From Symbiodinium natans (taxonomy: Eukaryota > Sar > Dinophyceae > Suessiales > Symbiodiniaceae): DNA of 64,000 nt. The notes beneath the pieces are model-generated. The model ran no database searches. It was not told the DNA's origin and was given only the letters and a program-made list of their open reading frames with translations. A program made the position numbers and the translations under genes. This document shows positions 14,560 to 24,941 of the stretch, piece by piece (the stretch's first letter is position 1; the number at the start of each line of letters is the position of its first letter). The stretch spans positions 1 to 64,000 of the forward strand of contig CAJNDS010000176.1 of the NCBI GenBank assembly GCA_905221605.1, written 5' to 3'.

Positions 14560-14730
14560 GTGGGTGCTTTTTTGCTGTGGATGTTTTTCTTTTCCGGGCC
14601 GCACTCCGTGAGTGAGTGACCTGGCGCGCGGTGCCCCCGCACCCGCAGCAAAAAAAAGGCGCCCCCGCGCCCGCAGCAAAAAGAAGGCGCCCCCCGCACC
14701 TGCAGCAAAACGAAAAACGCGCCCTCTCCT
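14560..14730. repeat. GCGCCCCCGCACCCGCAGCAAAA minisatellite
   Basis: Three tandem units on the plus strand at about 14635-14715 and one inverted relative (TTGTGGGTGCTTTTTTGCTG) at about 14555. The family reappears at 15980-16085 in the same direction and at 16340-16440 inverted. Confidence 0.75.
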
Positions 14731-14798
14731 GCGGGCGTTGTTTCCGGGGCCGCGGACGGTGAGTGAGTGACCTGCATGGCGCGCCCCAACACCCCCGC

Positions 14799-15160
14799 TT
14801 TTTTAAGCCGGGCAAGCTTGATTCAAAGCATACGAATCCCATCCAAACCCATGATACCAGCATGGTGTTTGCAAATGCGGGGCTGCGCCGGCCCCAACCC
14901 CCCCAACCCCCCCCAACCCCCCCCAACACCCCCCAACCCCTCCCAACCCCTCCCAACCCCCCCCAACCCCCCCCAACCCCTCCCAACCCCTCCCAACCCC
15001 CCCAACCCTCCAAACCCCCCCCAAACCCCCCCCAACCCCCCCAACCCCCCCCCCCCCCCAACCCCCCCCAACCCCCCCGCTTTTTTAGCCGGGCAAGCTT
15101 GCTTCAAAGCACACCAATCCCTTTCAAACCCATGAGCGAGCATTGTGTTTGCAAATCGGA
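14799..15160. repeat. C-rich array between two direct repeats
   Basis: A CCCCCCAACCCC array (about 14898-15079) is bracketed by two ~80-bp direct repeats (about 14800-14884 and 15081-15160), both starting CTTTTTTA(A)GCCGGGCAAGCTTG and ending TGTTTGCAAAT. Divergence between copies is about 15%. Pro/Gly-rich open frames here are not credible genes. Confidence 0.8.
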
Positions 15161-15244
15161 TAAATCGGGGAGACTGCGCACCCCCCAAGCCCCCCATGAA
15201 ACACATGAGGAATATGTAATGCTTCCTACAAAAAACTCAGAAAA

Positions 15245-15965
15245 TTAGTCGAAGGTGAGTTTTTCCGATTCGAAATAGAGATATAGGCAGAAAATTGAGC
15301 TTGTGTTATGACAATATGGAAACCATGGAGCGAAAGTACTTGTTGTTTGCGAGTCACAGATAGAGATAATGCATATACTCTTATGAACATGTGGAGAATG
15401 AGCTTCTGGTGTATTCCTCTTGCATGTCTTCCTCATGAAATAAGATAAGAAGTCTGACAGATGGAGGTTTTCGTTCTAAAATAGAGGTTTTCTGATGAAG
15501 ATAACAAGAAAATAGAGGCTTTCATATCAAAATATGGACAAAATAAGGGTGTTCCCATTAAAGCATAGAGAAGAGAGAGAGAGGTTTTCATGTTCAAATA
15601 CAGAGAAACAGAGGTTTTCCTTCTACAATACAGAGAAAATAATTGTTTGCCTATTCAAATAGGACAAGAGGAACAAAATACTTTCAATTGCAATTCACAT
15701 AGAGATCAGTTTCTCATGTATTTCTCTCTCATGTCTTCCACATTGAATTTAGAGGAACGATGACAATGTAGACAAAGCAGGGAAAAGTAGAGATTTTCGT
15801 TCATCTGCAATAGAGAAATAGAGGGTTCGAATTATAAAGTAGAGAGAAATTAGAAAAAGTAGAGGTTTTCATATTCAAATGTAGAAAAAAGAGGTTTTCA
15901 CATCCAAATACACAGAAGAAAGAAGTTTTCCTATCAAAATACAGGAAAGTAGAGGTTTCACATTA
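15245..15965. repeat. A/T-rich minisatellite with AGAGGTTTTC core
   Basis: The core ATAGAGGTTTTC or GTAGAGGTTTTC recurs about every 35-50 bp, separated by ATTCAAATACAGAGAAA-like spacers. No coding evidence. Confidence 0.7.
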
Positions 15966-15979
15966 CAATATATACAAAA

Positions 15980-16440
15980 CAGCAAAGAAACGCCCCCACA
16001 CCCGCAGCAAAAAAGAAAACACGCCCCCGCACCCGCAGCAAAAAAAAAGAAAAGCGCCCCCACCGCACCCGCAGCAAAAGGAAATCGCGGCCCGCACCAG
16101 CCGTGCTCCCCTGCATCATTTCCCTATACAGAAACTTGGATATGCTTCCTGTCCAGCTGGCTATCCAGCAGGACGGACTGGAAGAGCTGGTTGGCTTATT
16201 CACTTCTTCTTCTTCTTCATCCCTGCTGCGGTTGTTTCTTCCAGCATCTGCTGGACTTGTCTGGTCCAGTATCGTCCATACCATCGTGCTCTCCGATCCC
16301 TCTTTCCCTCCCTGCCTCCCTCCCTCCCTCTTTCCGGTAAGAGTGTTTTTTTTTGTTGCGGGTGCTTTTTTGTTGCGGGTGCGTTTTTTTTTTTTTTCTT
16401 TTTTCCGCGGGTGCGGGGGCGCTTTTTTGGTGCGGGTGGA
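15980..16440. repeat. CGCACCCGCAGCAAAA repeats in opposite orientations
   Basis: Direct units at 15985-16085 and reverse-complement units (TTGTTGCGGGTGC) at 16345-16440 enclose 250 bp of unique DNA. The pair could form a large hairpin. The enclosed DNA has a weak plus-strand open frame near 16140-16230 that I do not call. Confidence 0.6.
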
Positions 16441-16499
16441 GCCAATGCAATCCCATCCACGACCATGGGCAATGAAGGAGGGCGACACAACCTGGCGCA

Positions 16500-16915
16500 C
16501 AAGATGTTAACATCTTGATAGTTTCATTCCGAAGAAATTGCCCCGCAGTTGTCGCTTCCGGTGAGCCAGGAGAAGCCTTCGACCCCCTCCAGGTCATCAA
16601 AGGCCAGCGCCGTGCAAGCTGTTTATTGTTTTAAATGTATTTTGACATCGCACGGATCGGGCCATGGCCTGGCAAGGAGAAGCCTACATCTCCAGCTGCA
16701 GCGTCCCAGGCTCACAGGGATCATTTGCACCGGGGGGGCTTGCGGCGTCTGCACTTCAGGAAAGAAGCTTGCACAGAATCTGCTTCATGTGTGCAGAGCA
16801 TGTCGCCCACAATGCAGGACAGCGTGGCAGACCTAGCAGAGGACGCACGATGCCCACACCCCCTTGAAGAGGCAACCTTTTGGCTGTTGTGTCCGATACT
16901 CCTGAAAACCTACAG
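16500..16915 (+). other. possible exons, frames not resolved
   Basis: Plus-strand open stretches at 16549-16620 (Ser/Pro-rich) and 16780-16870 (MSPTMQDSVADLAEDARC) look protein-like, but splice sites and frame cannot be fixed. Confidence 0.3.
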
Positions 16916-17290
16916 CCTACAGACTCTAGAAGGTCTTCTGAATCGCCAGCGGAGCCACGGAGTCTTTTTTGGGACTTTCAGGAGCTTTTTGCGGAACCAA
17001 CTCGGGAGCCAGAGCAGGTGCCGGGTGAGTCGCTAGAATTGAGGACTTGGTTTTGCTATTCGAGTTGCATGATCTTCTCCCACACCTTTATGTTCTTTAC
17101 TCTGGGTCTCTGAAAGCAGATGTCCGTGCGACTGTCCAGCTTTGCAGGCTGACGACGGAGAAGCTTCTCCAGAACCTCCTGAGGAGGCTTCAGTGCAGTT
17201 ATGTGCAGTTGGAAGGCTTCAGGTATTCGTAGCGCCCAAGTCCCGAGCCCTAAGCCGCCCAGGACACGCAGCCAGGCCTCACAGATGGGG
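16916..17290 (+). CDS. two-exon acidic protein fragment
   Basis: Exon 16916-17017 (SRRSSESPAEPRSLFWDFQE, FAEPTREPEQ) ends CAG|GTGCCG. Exon 17148 to about 17290 begins after TTTGCAG| and reads ADDGEASPEPPEEASVQLC, then RLQVFVAPKSRALSR. Both borders are phase 0 and the 130-nt intron is GT-AG. The Glu/Pro/Ser-rich sequence suggests a disordered linker; no domain recognised. Confidence 0.5.
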
Positions 17291-17429
17291 AGGAGGAGGG
17301 GGAGGAAGGCCAGCTCAACATGGGATTGTACCAGAGCCCTTGCATGAGTTCGTTTCAGGATCCGTTTTGCAAGGAAGCCACTCATCGAAAGTTCTTCTGC
17401 AGTGGGACCCGTATTTCGAATAGGTAGGG

Positions 17430-17891
17430 TTTAGGGATTTTGGGAGCATTTACGATGTTGCCGGGCATTTGGCGGACCTGCTCCTGACAAGGTGAGGTCC
17501 GACGACCCTTGCCTGAGGACTTTGTGAGACTACATGGTAACATTCATGTGAAGCTGTCCTGAGAGAGGCATCTTTTGAGCTTGCATGCACCTGTCCTGTC
17601 GCACAGATGTTGCATTGGCCCTTCTGAGACTGTGTTGAACTGGCTGGTGATCGTTGAATGTCTTGTCGCTGCAGAAGTTCATGCAGAGTGGTTCGCAGTA
17701 GAGTGTCTCACAGGTTTTTAGCCCAGCTCTCTGCACTCTTTGCATGCGAAGGACCTCGGTCACCGCGCCGGCTTCGACGCGGTGCGCCGTGTGAATGGTT
17801 CTGTGGACCTTGTCTTGGGGGGCAGATGGTCTCGCAGACTTCGCTTGTGGCCATAACCGTTGGGATGGGACCCGTTGCATGAGCCCCTGAG
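17430..17891 (+). other. short exon candidates upstream of the ankyrin exons
   Basis: 17447-17502 reads IYDVAGHLADLLLT and ends ACAAG|GTGAGG, a good donor. At about 17750-17830 a frame reads DLGHRAGFDAVRRVNGSVDL. Both may be 5' exons of the following ankyrin gene; phases were not resolved. Confidence 0.3.
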
Positions 17892-20359
17892 GTGGCTGAT
17901 GGACGTCTGGAGGATGCCATGGCCCTGGTGACGCTCCCAATGTGGCCTTTCACGAACGAGCTCGTGAGAGCCTCAGAGCTCGGCCTAATCAGTATGCCGC
18001 AGTATGCCTCAGTATGCCGCAATATCTACACATATCTGCACATATCTGCACATATCTGCACTTGTTCTTGCCATGCACGTCCTGCACCAAGAACGCTCGC
18101 GGCTGGACGCTGCTCCATGTGGCGGCACATGGAGGCTTCGAGGAGCGACGCCTTTTCCAGCAGCAGTCAACCAGGAACAGTGTAATTTTACTGTATGAAT
18201 TAGAGTGATTCGAAGCACAACTTGACAGCCAGCATCGTCGCTTCTGAGCCGAGAACAGGAGCTCTGCGCAGCGCTCTGCCAGAGGAAAGACTTCCTGAAC
18301 GTTGATATGCCGGACAAGGCTGGGTGTAGTTGAAATGTCTGCACGCAAGCAAGGCTTTGCTTAGGGAGAATTCTTGCCGATGCTCTTGGCAGGAGTTCTG
18401 GGCCACGCCACTGCACCTGGCAGCGGGGAAGCGACGCTGCATTCTTAGAGTAGACGCTGCAGCGGGAACCGGTGTGTTGCAGAAGGAACTTTGTGTCGGG
18501 AACCGTGCTCGAGCCAGTAACGGAAACCACACGCAGCTGTAATGGGAGCCAAGTACACCTGTAACGCTGACGTCAACCACGGAAGGTTGTAACAGGAACT
18601 CGTGGCCCCCACATCAAGGATAGTAGGGTAATCAGCACTGTGTATAGTGACCTGCAATGACCGCAGTGCGCTGAGATCAGATTGATCATATGCCCCAATC
18701 GGGGCACTTAAGCGCCTCTTTGGGGGCTTGAGCACATGTCCGATTGCAATTTCCAACAGTTCCTCCTTCTGGGGTGGTTTCTGTAACTCGACTGCTGTCC
18801 GCTGCCTGTTGTGTTTACGACCCACACGACAGGGGTAAGCAACGGCTTTCGGCTTCCGAGGCCCCGATTGCTGCCACGCGATTGTGCAAAGCGGCCGTTG
18901 CATGAAGGCGAAGTTGCTTTCAGCTCCTCATGCCCGGTTTTTCACGGCCTTTCTGAGACTCGGGTGTGGGCAGTGGGCTGAATTAATTGTAAACGCTTGT
19001 GCGCGCCGCCTCGGCAGCCGGGCCGGCCAGGACAGGAAAGGAGGGAGGGTTTCGCAAAAAAAGGGGAGGAAGGGCAGCGAGGTCAAAGCGGGGAGGGGGT
19101 GGGGGGGGGGGGTGGGGGGGGTGGGGGGGTTCCCACAGGGCCGGGGGGGGGGGGGGGGGTGGGGGAACGCTTGGGTTAGGGGGAAGGAGGCCCGATCCGG
19201 GTCTGCTTGTTCCAGACGCTTCTCGGCAGGAAGCCGAGGCGAACAAGGGCAACAAGGGGGTGCTCAATCATGGAACCAGTTGCGACTTCAAACCCTCAAC
19301 CCTGGAGCCCATGGCTCCACCTGAAGTGGCTTTAAACCCGGAACCCCCATCTCCATTCTTCTTGTGACACATGTCACAACATTTCACAACCAACCTTCTT
19401 GGGCCCCGCCCCACATCTCTTGGTTTTGAATCACTGGGCCCAGCACCCCGAAAGCCCTCAGTCGCAGCCCTATTTTCCTAAACCCTAAACCCTAAACCCC
19501 TAAACCCCTAAACCCCTAAAACCCCTAAACCCTAAACCCCCTAAACCCCTAAACCCCTAAAACCCCTAAACCCCTAAACCCCTAAACCCCTAAACCCCCC
19601 TAACCCCTAAAACCCCTAAACTAAACCTAAACCCTAAACCCCTAAACCCTAAACCCCTAAACCCCTAAACCCCTAAACCCCTAAACCCCTAAACCCCTAA
19701 ACCCCTAAACCCCTAAACCCCTAAACCCCTAAACCCCTAAACCCCTAAACCCCTAAACCCTAAACCCTAAACCCTAAGCCTAAAAGAGTCAGGTGAATGC
19801 GACAGACCTGAATGGACAGACGCCGCTGCACCTAGCAGCACTCCGCGGAGACGAGCAGCCAGGGACCTATGAGGGCCTAAGTGTCGAACGGCTCAGGGTT
19901 TGACGGCCTATAAGTAAGTGTCGAAAGGCTCGTAAAACCCTGAGGCTTTTGAGGGTCTTGTGGAAGGGAGTTGAGTGGTTTCAGTTTCGTCCTGAAGGGT
20001 GGCTCGGGCCATCTTGAAGCCATCTTCATGTCATGTTGGCCAACCTGAGTTGTTGCAAGCACGCTTGGAAAAGTTGCTGTTCATGCTGAGCCCTTTCCGT
20101 GAGTCAGCAACCTGCCACATGTCGGAACCCTAAATCCACGAAGCCTCTGGGTGTCCCAGAGTACCCTAAACCCTAAACCCTAAACCCTAAGGTCCTACAT
20201 GGCCATCGCAGCACATCCCGATTGCGACCCTCTGCTTCCCGACAAGCATGGCAGGCGGCATGGCCACTGTTCGCTGTTCGCTCTCAAACGCTGGAAGCAG
20301 GAGCAGAAGCAGCATATGGCTAATATATATATATATACATATATTTGTATATATATTTG

Positions 20360-20391
<32 letters not shown>

Positions 20392-20413
20392 GTATATATA
20401 TATATATATACAA

Positions 20414-20473
<60 letters not shown>

Positions 20474-20612
20474 TACAAAGCAGAGGGAGTCAGAGAGACC
20501 ATGAAGGCAAGATTCTTTCTCGGGGGGTGGGGGGTTCTGCAAGATGGCAATGCCAGGTCCCCTTGCGAGTATGCAGCCACACGCGGGCTGAAGGCGCCTT
20601 GCTCGAACGCAC
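17892..20612 (+). CDS. ankyrin-repeat protein, scattered exons
   Basis: Short plus-strand exons carry ankyrin hallmarks: 17892-17983 ([16 protein letters not shown]), about 18092-18160 ([18 protein letters not shown]), 18393-18471 after GGCAG| ([12 protein letters not shown]; ends ACCG|GTGTGT), 19793-19858 ([20 protein letters not shown]), about 20212-20260 ([14 protein letters not shown]) and about 20544-20612 ([16 protein letters not shown]). The G-TPLH-AA core is clear in three of them. Such repeats bind other proteins. The exon at 19793 follows a 300-bp CCCCTAAA array ending TCAG|G, and the one at 20212 also follows an array. Exon linkage is inferred from strand and repeat content; it could be two genes. 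A terminal-looking exon (19230-19367) lies in between and is listed separately. Confidence 0.62.
18652..18805 (-). CDS. minus-strand exon nested among ankyrin exons
   Basis: On the minus strand, acceptor CACAACAG| opens a frame reading [20 protein letters not shown], then [18 protein letters not shown], then ALRSLQ, ending TTGCAG|GTCACT. Composition and both splice sites are good. No family recognised. If real, it is a gene nested in an intron of the ankyrin gene or the remains of an insertion. Confidence 0.45.
18980..19220. other. G-rich tract
   Basis: GGGGAGGGGGTGGGG and runs of 10 or more G at about 19090-19165, with G-quadruplex potential on the plus strand. Gly-rich open frames are not believed. 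Confidence 0.6.
19230..19367 (+). CDS. candidate terminal exon, unknown protein
   Basis: Acceptor CTCGGCAG|, then 45 codons ([20 protein letters not shown], then Pro/Glu-rich to PPSPFFL) and TGA at 19365. Sits between ankyrin exons on the same strand, so either the ankyrin set is two genes or this exon is an alternative end. Confidence 0.4.
   Translation, partial: EAEANKGNKGVLNHGTSCDFKPSTLEPMAPPEVALNPEPPSPFFL
19480..19788. repeat. telomere-like array, CCCCTAAA type
   Basis: About 38 units, mostly the 8-bp CCCCTAAA form, ending in CCCTAAA and AAAGAGTCAG|, the acceptor of the ankyrin exon at 19793. Confidence 0.93.
20318..20482. repeat. (TA)n microsatellite
   Basis: Nearly pure TA with a few TATTTG interruptions, within the proposed ankyrin gene. 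Tyr/Ile open frames are artefacts. Confidence 0.95.
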
Positions 20613-20647
20613 CGTGCAGTGAGACCTCTCCCTTCCACTGAGCCATT

Positions 20648-20727
20648 AGGGTTTAGGGTTTAGGGTTTAGTGTTTAGGGTTTAGGGTTTAGGGTTTAGGG
20701 TTTAGGGACCCTAAACCCTAAACCCTG
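20648..20727. repeat. head-to-head telomere-like arrays
   Basis: TTTAGGG units up to 20707 meet CCCTAAA units through GGGACCCTAAACCC, forming a palindromic junction. Confidence 0.9.
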
Positions 20728-21812
20728 GAGACACGTGGGGAAGAGTGCTTGTCTGTGTGCTCTTGCAATCCCCCTTTGTTTGGGAGGTGGAGTGTGACGT
20801 TCCAGGAGAGGGCTCTTTGAAAACATGTTGCTCCGGCGGCCAGATTCGCTAACAGCCCGCCTTCCTTGTTCAGTCGGGGATTTCGGGGTGCTCTTGCCTG
20901 CCAGGACATGAAGAGATTGATCTGTAGGCCGAGGCAGTTAGGACGATGTTTTCTTCTGCTTTGGGCTGTTGACTGTGCCTGAGTCCAGAAGCCATGTTAA
21001 ATGCAGTGCAGCCCCGCCAACCAAGCAATCCAAGCAACAGCTGTTGCGCTCCTGGGGGCATGTTGCACCAAGCGAAAGCAGAAGTGAACCCAGAATTCGG
21101 TGCTTGTCCACCGTGCACGCGAGGTGCTTGTGCACCTTTGCGAGAGAAGGTCGAACCCAGCCCTGCTGTACTGATCAAGAACCTGAGTCTTTCTCATGTT
21201 CTGCTTCATGAAAGAGATGGCAACTGTTTTTGCCTGGCTTCCCCTAGAGCAGCCTGAAGCAGGGCGCTCGTAAGAAAACCTGGCAGTTGAAGGCAGGCCA
21301 GGGCTGTGTGCTAATGCGCCGCCAGTGAAAGGTTCGTCTTCCATCCAGCTGTTCTTACAGACCTGTATGCCTGTATGCAGTAACCCCCGAGCCCTCTTCG
21401 AAGTGTATCGATGTTGATGTGGTAAGCGCGGACCCCTTGCATGGCCCATGAGCAGCTGTCAGCCGAAGCTTCAGCAGCGACCCGATGACTCCTTGCGCTT
21501 TCCTGTCACATGGACAACAACTGGAGAAATGCAGAGGGGACAGTTTGCGTGGTGGTCTCTGATTGGGTGGACTTGGCATGCTGCCTTGCATTCTGCCTTC
21601 TCTGCAGCTTCTTTATGAGCAGACCGCAGGATTAGAGGTTGAATGAGCACTTCTTAACCAGAGCTGAAGCCACAGCGCGCAGTCACTTGATGCTCCTGAG
21701 CCATCCCCCCACCCAACCTTTGAAAACACAACCCACAAGACGTCGTTCCCTTCGAGCGGGAGGCTTAGCCCCAACCCTCCACCCCGGTAACCCTAAAGTG
21801 TCTCCTGTGTAG
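20728..21812. other. intergenic or intron DNA without a firm call
   Basis: Ordinary-complexity DNA with a weak plus-strand candidate near 21000-21060 (CSAAPPTKQSKQQLLRSWGH). No splice-supported exon found. Confidence 0.3.
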
Positions 21813-23580
21813 GCTCGGAGCTGCAAATGGCCAAGGGGAAGCCATGGAGGAGCCACTCTTCTTCACGGTGACCTCCAGTGAGGATCCGGAGAGCCCGCTG
21901 CACTTTCAGCTGAGCACCTCGGACTCCCATCCTCGCCCGGGCGCGCATTTTCGGGTTAGGGTTTAGAGTTTAGGGTGTTTTGGGTGTTTAGGCTTTAGGG
22001 TTTAGGGTTGGGATCCTGTGTTCTTTCAAAATTTTTGCTCCAAGGCAAGGCAGATGACCCGCTGAAGGTTGGGAGGAACAAGAAGAGTGCCTTGGCCTCT
22101 TTAGTGCCGCGAGTGTATGACGTGCGCGGTTGCTGGGTAGCTTGGTTGGGAGAAACGGGGATGCACATCAAACATCATCAAGTTATCATTCCCAAAACAC
22201 TCATGACAAGATCAGCACTTCTTAGGCGTAAAGCTGAACTTTGCGTCTCTCCTCGTTTTCCGCTATCAGCTTGTCGCTTGTTTTTTGCATTGTACTCTTT
22301 GCTCTTTTCGGGTTTGCTCTCTGTTCTTTCTGTTGTTCCCTACCCTCAGTGTTGGATTCTTAGGTTTGAAGTCAACCATTCTCCTCGCCCCCATACTTCT
22401 TACTAGTACCCGCTCTCCTGGCCTCTCCCGTCCTTCAGAGAATCCCGGGGAGGGTCCCGCCGAGTCCCGCAGGTGGGATCGTTGTGAACCAGCCGGGTGT
22501 CTCCTGGGTTCATCTGGAGATCAAGCTCTCGTGCCTTGGGTGTGTATCCAGGGCCCTATGCCCCCAAGCCGAGATTTAAACCTAAGCGAAAGAAGCATTC
22601 GTGTCGAGCATGGGCTATAGCGGCTATGCCCTCGAACCAGAGATTCCTCGGGCACACTGCTACCTCGGGGCATGATCTGAGCCTAACCTCAATCTTGGAC
22701 GAATGCCCAGCCAGTGATGCCTGCCTCCGCGTTGCGAGGTGTAGCTTCCCTTTTCCCGGCAGAGTGATGCCTTGTTTCAACATCTGTGCAGCTCTTGGAC
22801 ACTCGATTCCACATGCTTGCTCGGACTAGCAACCCAAGACGATGGTGGCTACCATGCTGCAAGCTTCTGCCCTTTCCTAGGCCCACAGCATCCTAAGTTC
22901 CTAGCTCCATATCCCAGGCAAGGTGCAGACGGCCTTTGCCTGCGTGATGTCTCCACGAATGGAGTGGGAATTCGGCGGAGGGGAGCTGGGCTGCAGAAGG
23001 CTCCTGGGCAATGTCAGTGTCAAGCCTTCAGCTTCTAAGAAGGCAGTGGTTTTTTTCGCCTCCAGTGGAGCCATGGCCCATCCACAGCACTTGCACACAT
23101 CAGACAAGCCGGTGCCCACATGCAAAAACCACACGGAAAGCACAAGGCGTCGCTGCGGAATCCCTGCAGGCTTGCCTGAATGCATGCCACCGTGTGCACA
23201 TTTACCTCGAGCTAGTTGTATGTTCTCCATTCCAAGTCTCCTGCTCCAGCTTCCAATCCAATTCCCATCTGTGTCTCAGGTTGAGAAAGAGGTGGACACT
23301 GAGCGCCTTGGATTGTGCTTACGCACGCGTGCGAGCTTGCTGGCTGTTGTTTTGCTTTGAGGGAGCCGGCAGAAAATTCGATTGAACCTTCGCCCCCCAA
23401 CCACAATCCCGCAGAAGTCGCATTTGTGTTCCAGTGCAATGTCACAATCTGTCGACACAAAGAGCTGCTGTTAGCATTGCTATTGGCATCGCTCAGCCTC
23501 CCTTCGGGCACCGTGGTGGTCCTGCCGTTTCGCGTGCGGCCAGCCCCTGGTCAGACCGAAGCGTCATGCGCTCAGACCCA
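21813..23580 (+). CDS. FHA-domain-like protein, partial
   Basis: Exon 21813-21954 follows CCTGTGTAG| and reads MEEPLFFTVTSSEDPESPLH, ending CGG|GTTAGGG. Exon 22050-22128 reads ADDPLKVGRNKKSALASL, with the VGR typical of FHA strand beta3/4. Exon 22923-22999 reads GADGLCLRDVSTNGVGIRRR, the FHA 'D-x-S-x-N-G' signature that follows the phosphothreonine-binding loop. Near 23490 LPSGTVVVLPFRVR resembles the FHA C-terminal strand. The 21954/22050 border matches in phase 0. The middle S-x-x-H segment was not found, so an exon is missing or the domain is degenerate. FHA domains bind phosphothreonine in signalling. First intron starts with telomere-like repeat. Confidence 0.5.
21955..22012. repeat. degenerate TTTAGGG array at a splice donor
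   Basis: GTTAGGGTTTAGAGTTTAGGG begins exactly at the proposed end of the preceding exon. Confidence 0.8.
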
Positions 23581-23869
23581 GTAGGGGCCCTCTTGAAGCC
23601 CTAGACTGTAACCCTGGAGTAACACATGCCATAATGCAGATTCCGAGAAGGGACGGTAATTGTAGACGTATTTCGGGCTTCAGACGTCTTGAGGGGCGGC
23701 TTGGTTCCGGGCGTCCTCTTCTTTTTTCAGAGCACATGCAACAGGACAAGTGTTTTGTCTCAGGTCTTTGCAGACATCGTTAACGTTTAGCATCGATGGG
23801 GAAGATTCTCTCTCACCTTCGAGCGAGCTCACCGAGTCGGAGGACCGTACTAATATTAATATTCTTCAT

Positions 23870-23925
23870 TTATTCTTTACTATTACTATTATTATTATTA
23901 CTACTACGATTATTATGAAGCTGCC
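23870..23925. repeat. ATT/ATC trinucleotide microsatellite
   Basis: TATTACTATTATTATTATTAC tract between gene candidates. Confidence 0.85.
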
Positions 23926-23969
23926 CTGCCTGAATTAAGTTCTTCCACGTTCGTTGGCCGAAGGTTCAG

Positions 23970-24477
23970 TTCTTGAAGGCGCCTCTGCCTCCAAAACAAG
24001 TGGTAACGCAATTGTGGAAGACCACGCGCCGCAAGGAAGCACTGTTGGCCCGCACCCAATCCCACAAAGTCCCGTCTACGAACCCCCCAGCATGCCCCCC
24101 ACAGGACCCGGATGCAGCCGCCGATGTGGAGACCTTCAACCCCCAGGTCCCTTTTTGAGATCAAGAGATAGGATAGGAATCATGTGGGGGGGGGGGGGGG
24201 GAGGGAGTTGACATCAATTTGTCCCGTTTTTGTGGTGTCAACCGTGGCCCAGAATTGCCCAAGTTCATCCACAGGATCCGTAGCAAGTAGCCCGCACGCT
24301 GTGACAGGACGCGCCTGAGAATGGGAAAGGTCTGGAGGCCGGAAGTCCTGGGCAGCCAAAATGGATGCAGAAGCGATGTCGATGAGCTCTGTTTCGTGTT
24401 CAGGCGCCAAAGGGCAAGCGCAAAAAAGATGGCAAAGACAAGCCTGCAAAGGACAAGCGCGGCGGCCATGCTGAGAT
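23970..24477 (+). CDS. two basic exons, possibly 5' part of the LNG gene
   Basis: Exon 23970-24146 after GGTTCAG| reads LKAPLPPKQVVTQLWKTTRR, then a Pro/Asp-rich end, and stops at CCCAG|GTCCCT. Exon 24404-24477 after GTGTTCAG| reads APKGKRKKDGKDKPAKDKRG and ends GAGAT|GTAAGC. The first border is phase 0 on both sides. Lys-rich stretches suggest nucleic-acid binding or nuclear localisation. The frame after 24660 (acceptor TTTTTGCAG|) is unclear, so the link to 24942 is not shown. Confidence 0.5.
24182..24202. repeat. poly(G) tract
   Basis: GTGG followed by about 17 G, interrupted once by A, in the intron between the two exons. Confidence 0.85.
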
Positions 24478-24862
24478 GTAAGCCTGCACGAGCATGGCCC
24501 CCTTGGAAGTCGGCTTCGAGAGCTGCACTTGCAGGACAAAAAGAGGAAGGTGAAGCATGCCGCTTGGATGTGCTTCAGGGTGGATTGGTGCAAGTACGGT
24601 AGGACTGCAACATGGAGCCCACCTTGAAAGTTCGGCAAATCTGCATGTTCTTTTTGCAGGGGCTGTGGTGTGCACACTGGACAGCATTGCTAGGGTACAG
24701 GGCCTGGAATATGAAGAATGACATGAAGTTGCTCAGGAGTTTTCAGCAGGACAGTTTGTCCGCGTGGCCGCGCGTCTGCACTATCACTCGCTTCGTGTAC
24801 TGCTTGGCGCAACACTTTGCAACAGGTGTCGCACGCTTGCAGAGCACCCGAGATAGGTAGGG

Positions 24863-24932
24863 GTCGACTCAGGTTTAGGGTTTAGGGTTTAGGGCGTAGG
24901 GTAGGGTTTAGGGTTAGGGTGTAGGGTTAACC
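24863..24932. repeat. TTTAGGG array upstream of the LNG exon
   Basis: Degenerate TTTAGGG/GTAGGG units ending 10 bp before the acceptor ACAAG| of exon 24942. Confidence 0.88.
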
Positions 24933-24941
24933 TCAAACAAG

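Noticed and set aside
14445-15248. Gly- or Pro-rich open frames up to 192 codons
   Set aside because: Products of the C-rich array.
18010-18530. Minus-strand open frames of 119-173 codons across the ankyrin exons
   Set aside because: The plus strand carries recognisable ankyrin motifs in the same DNA.
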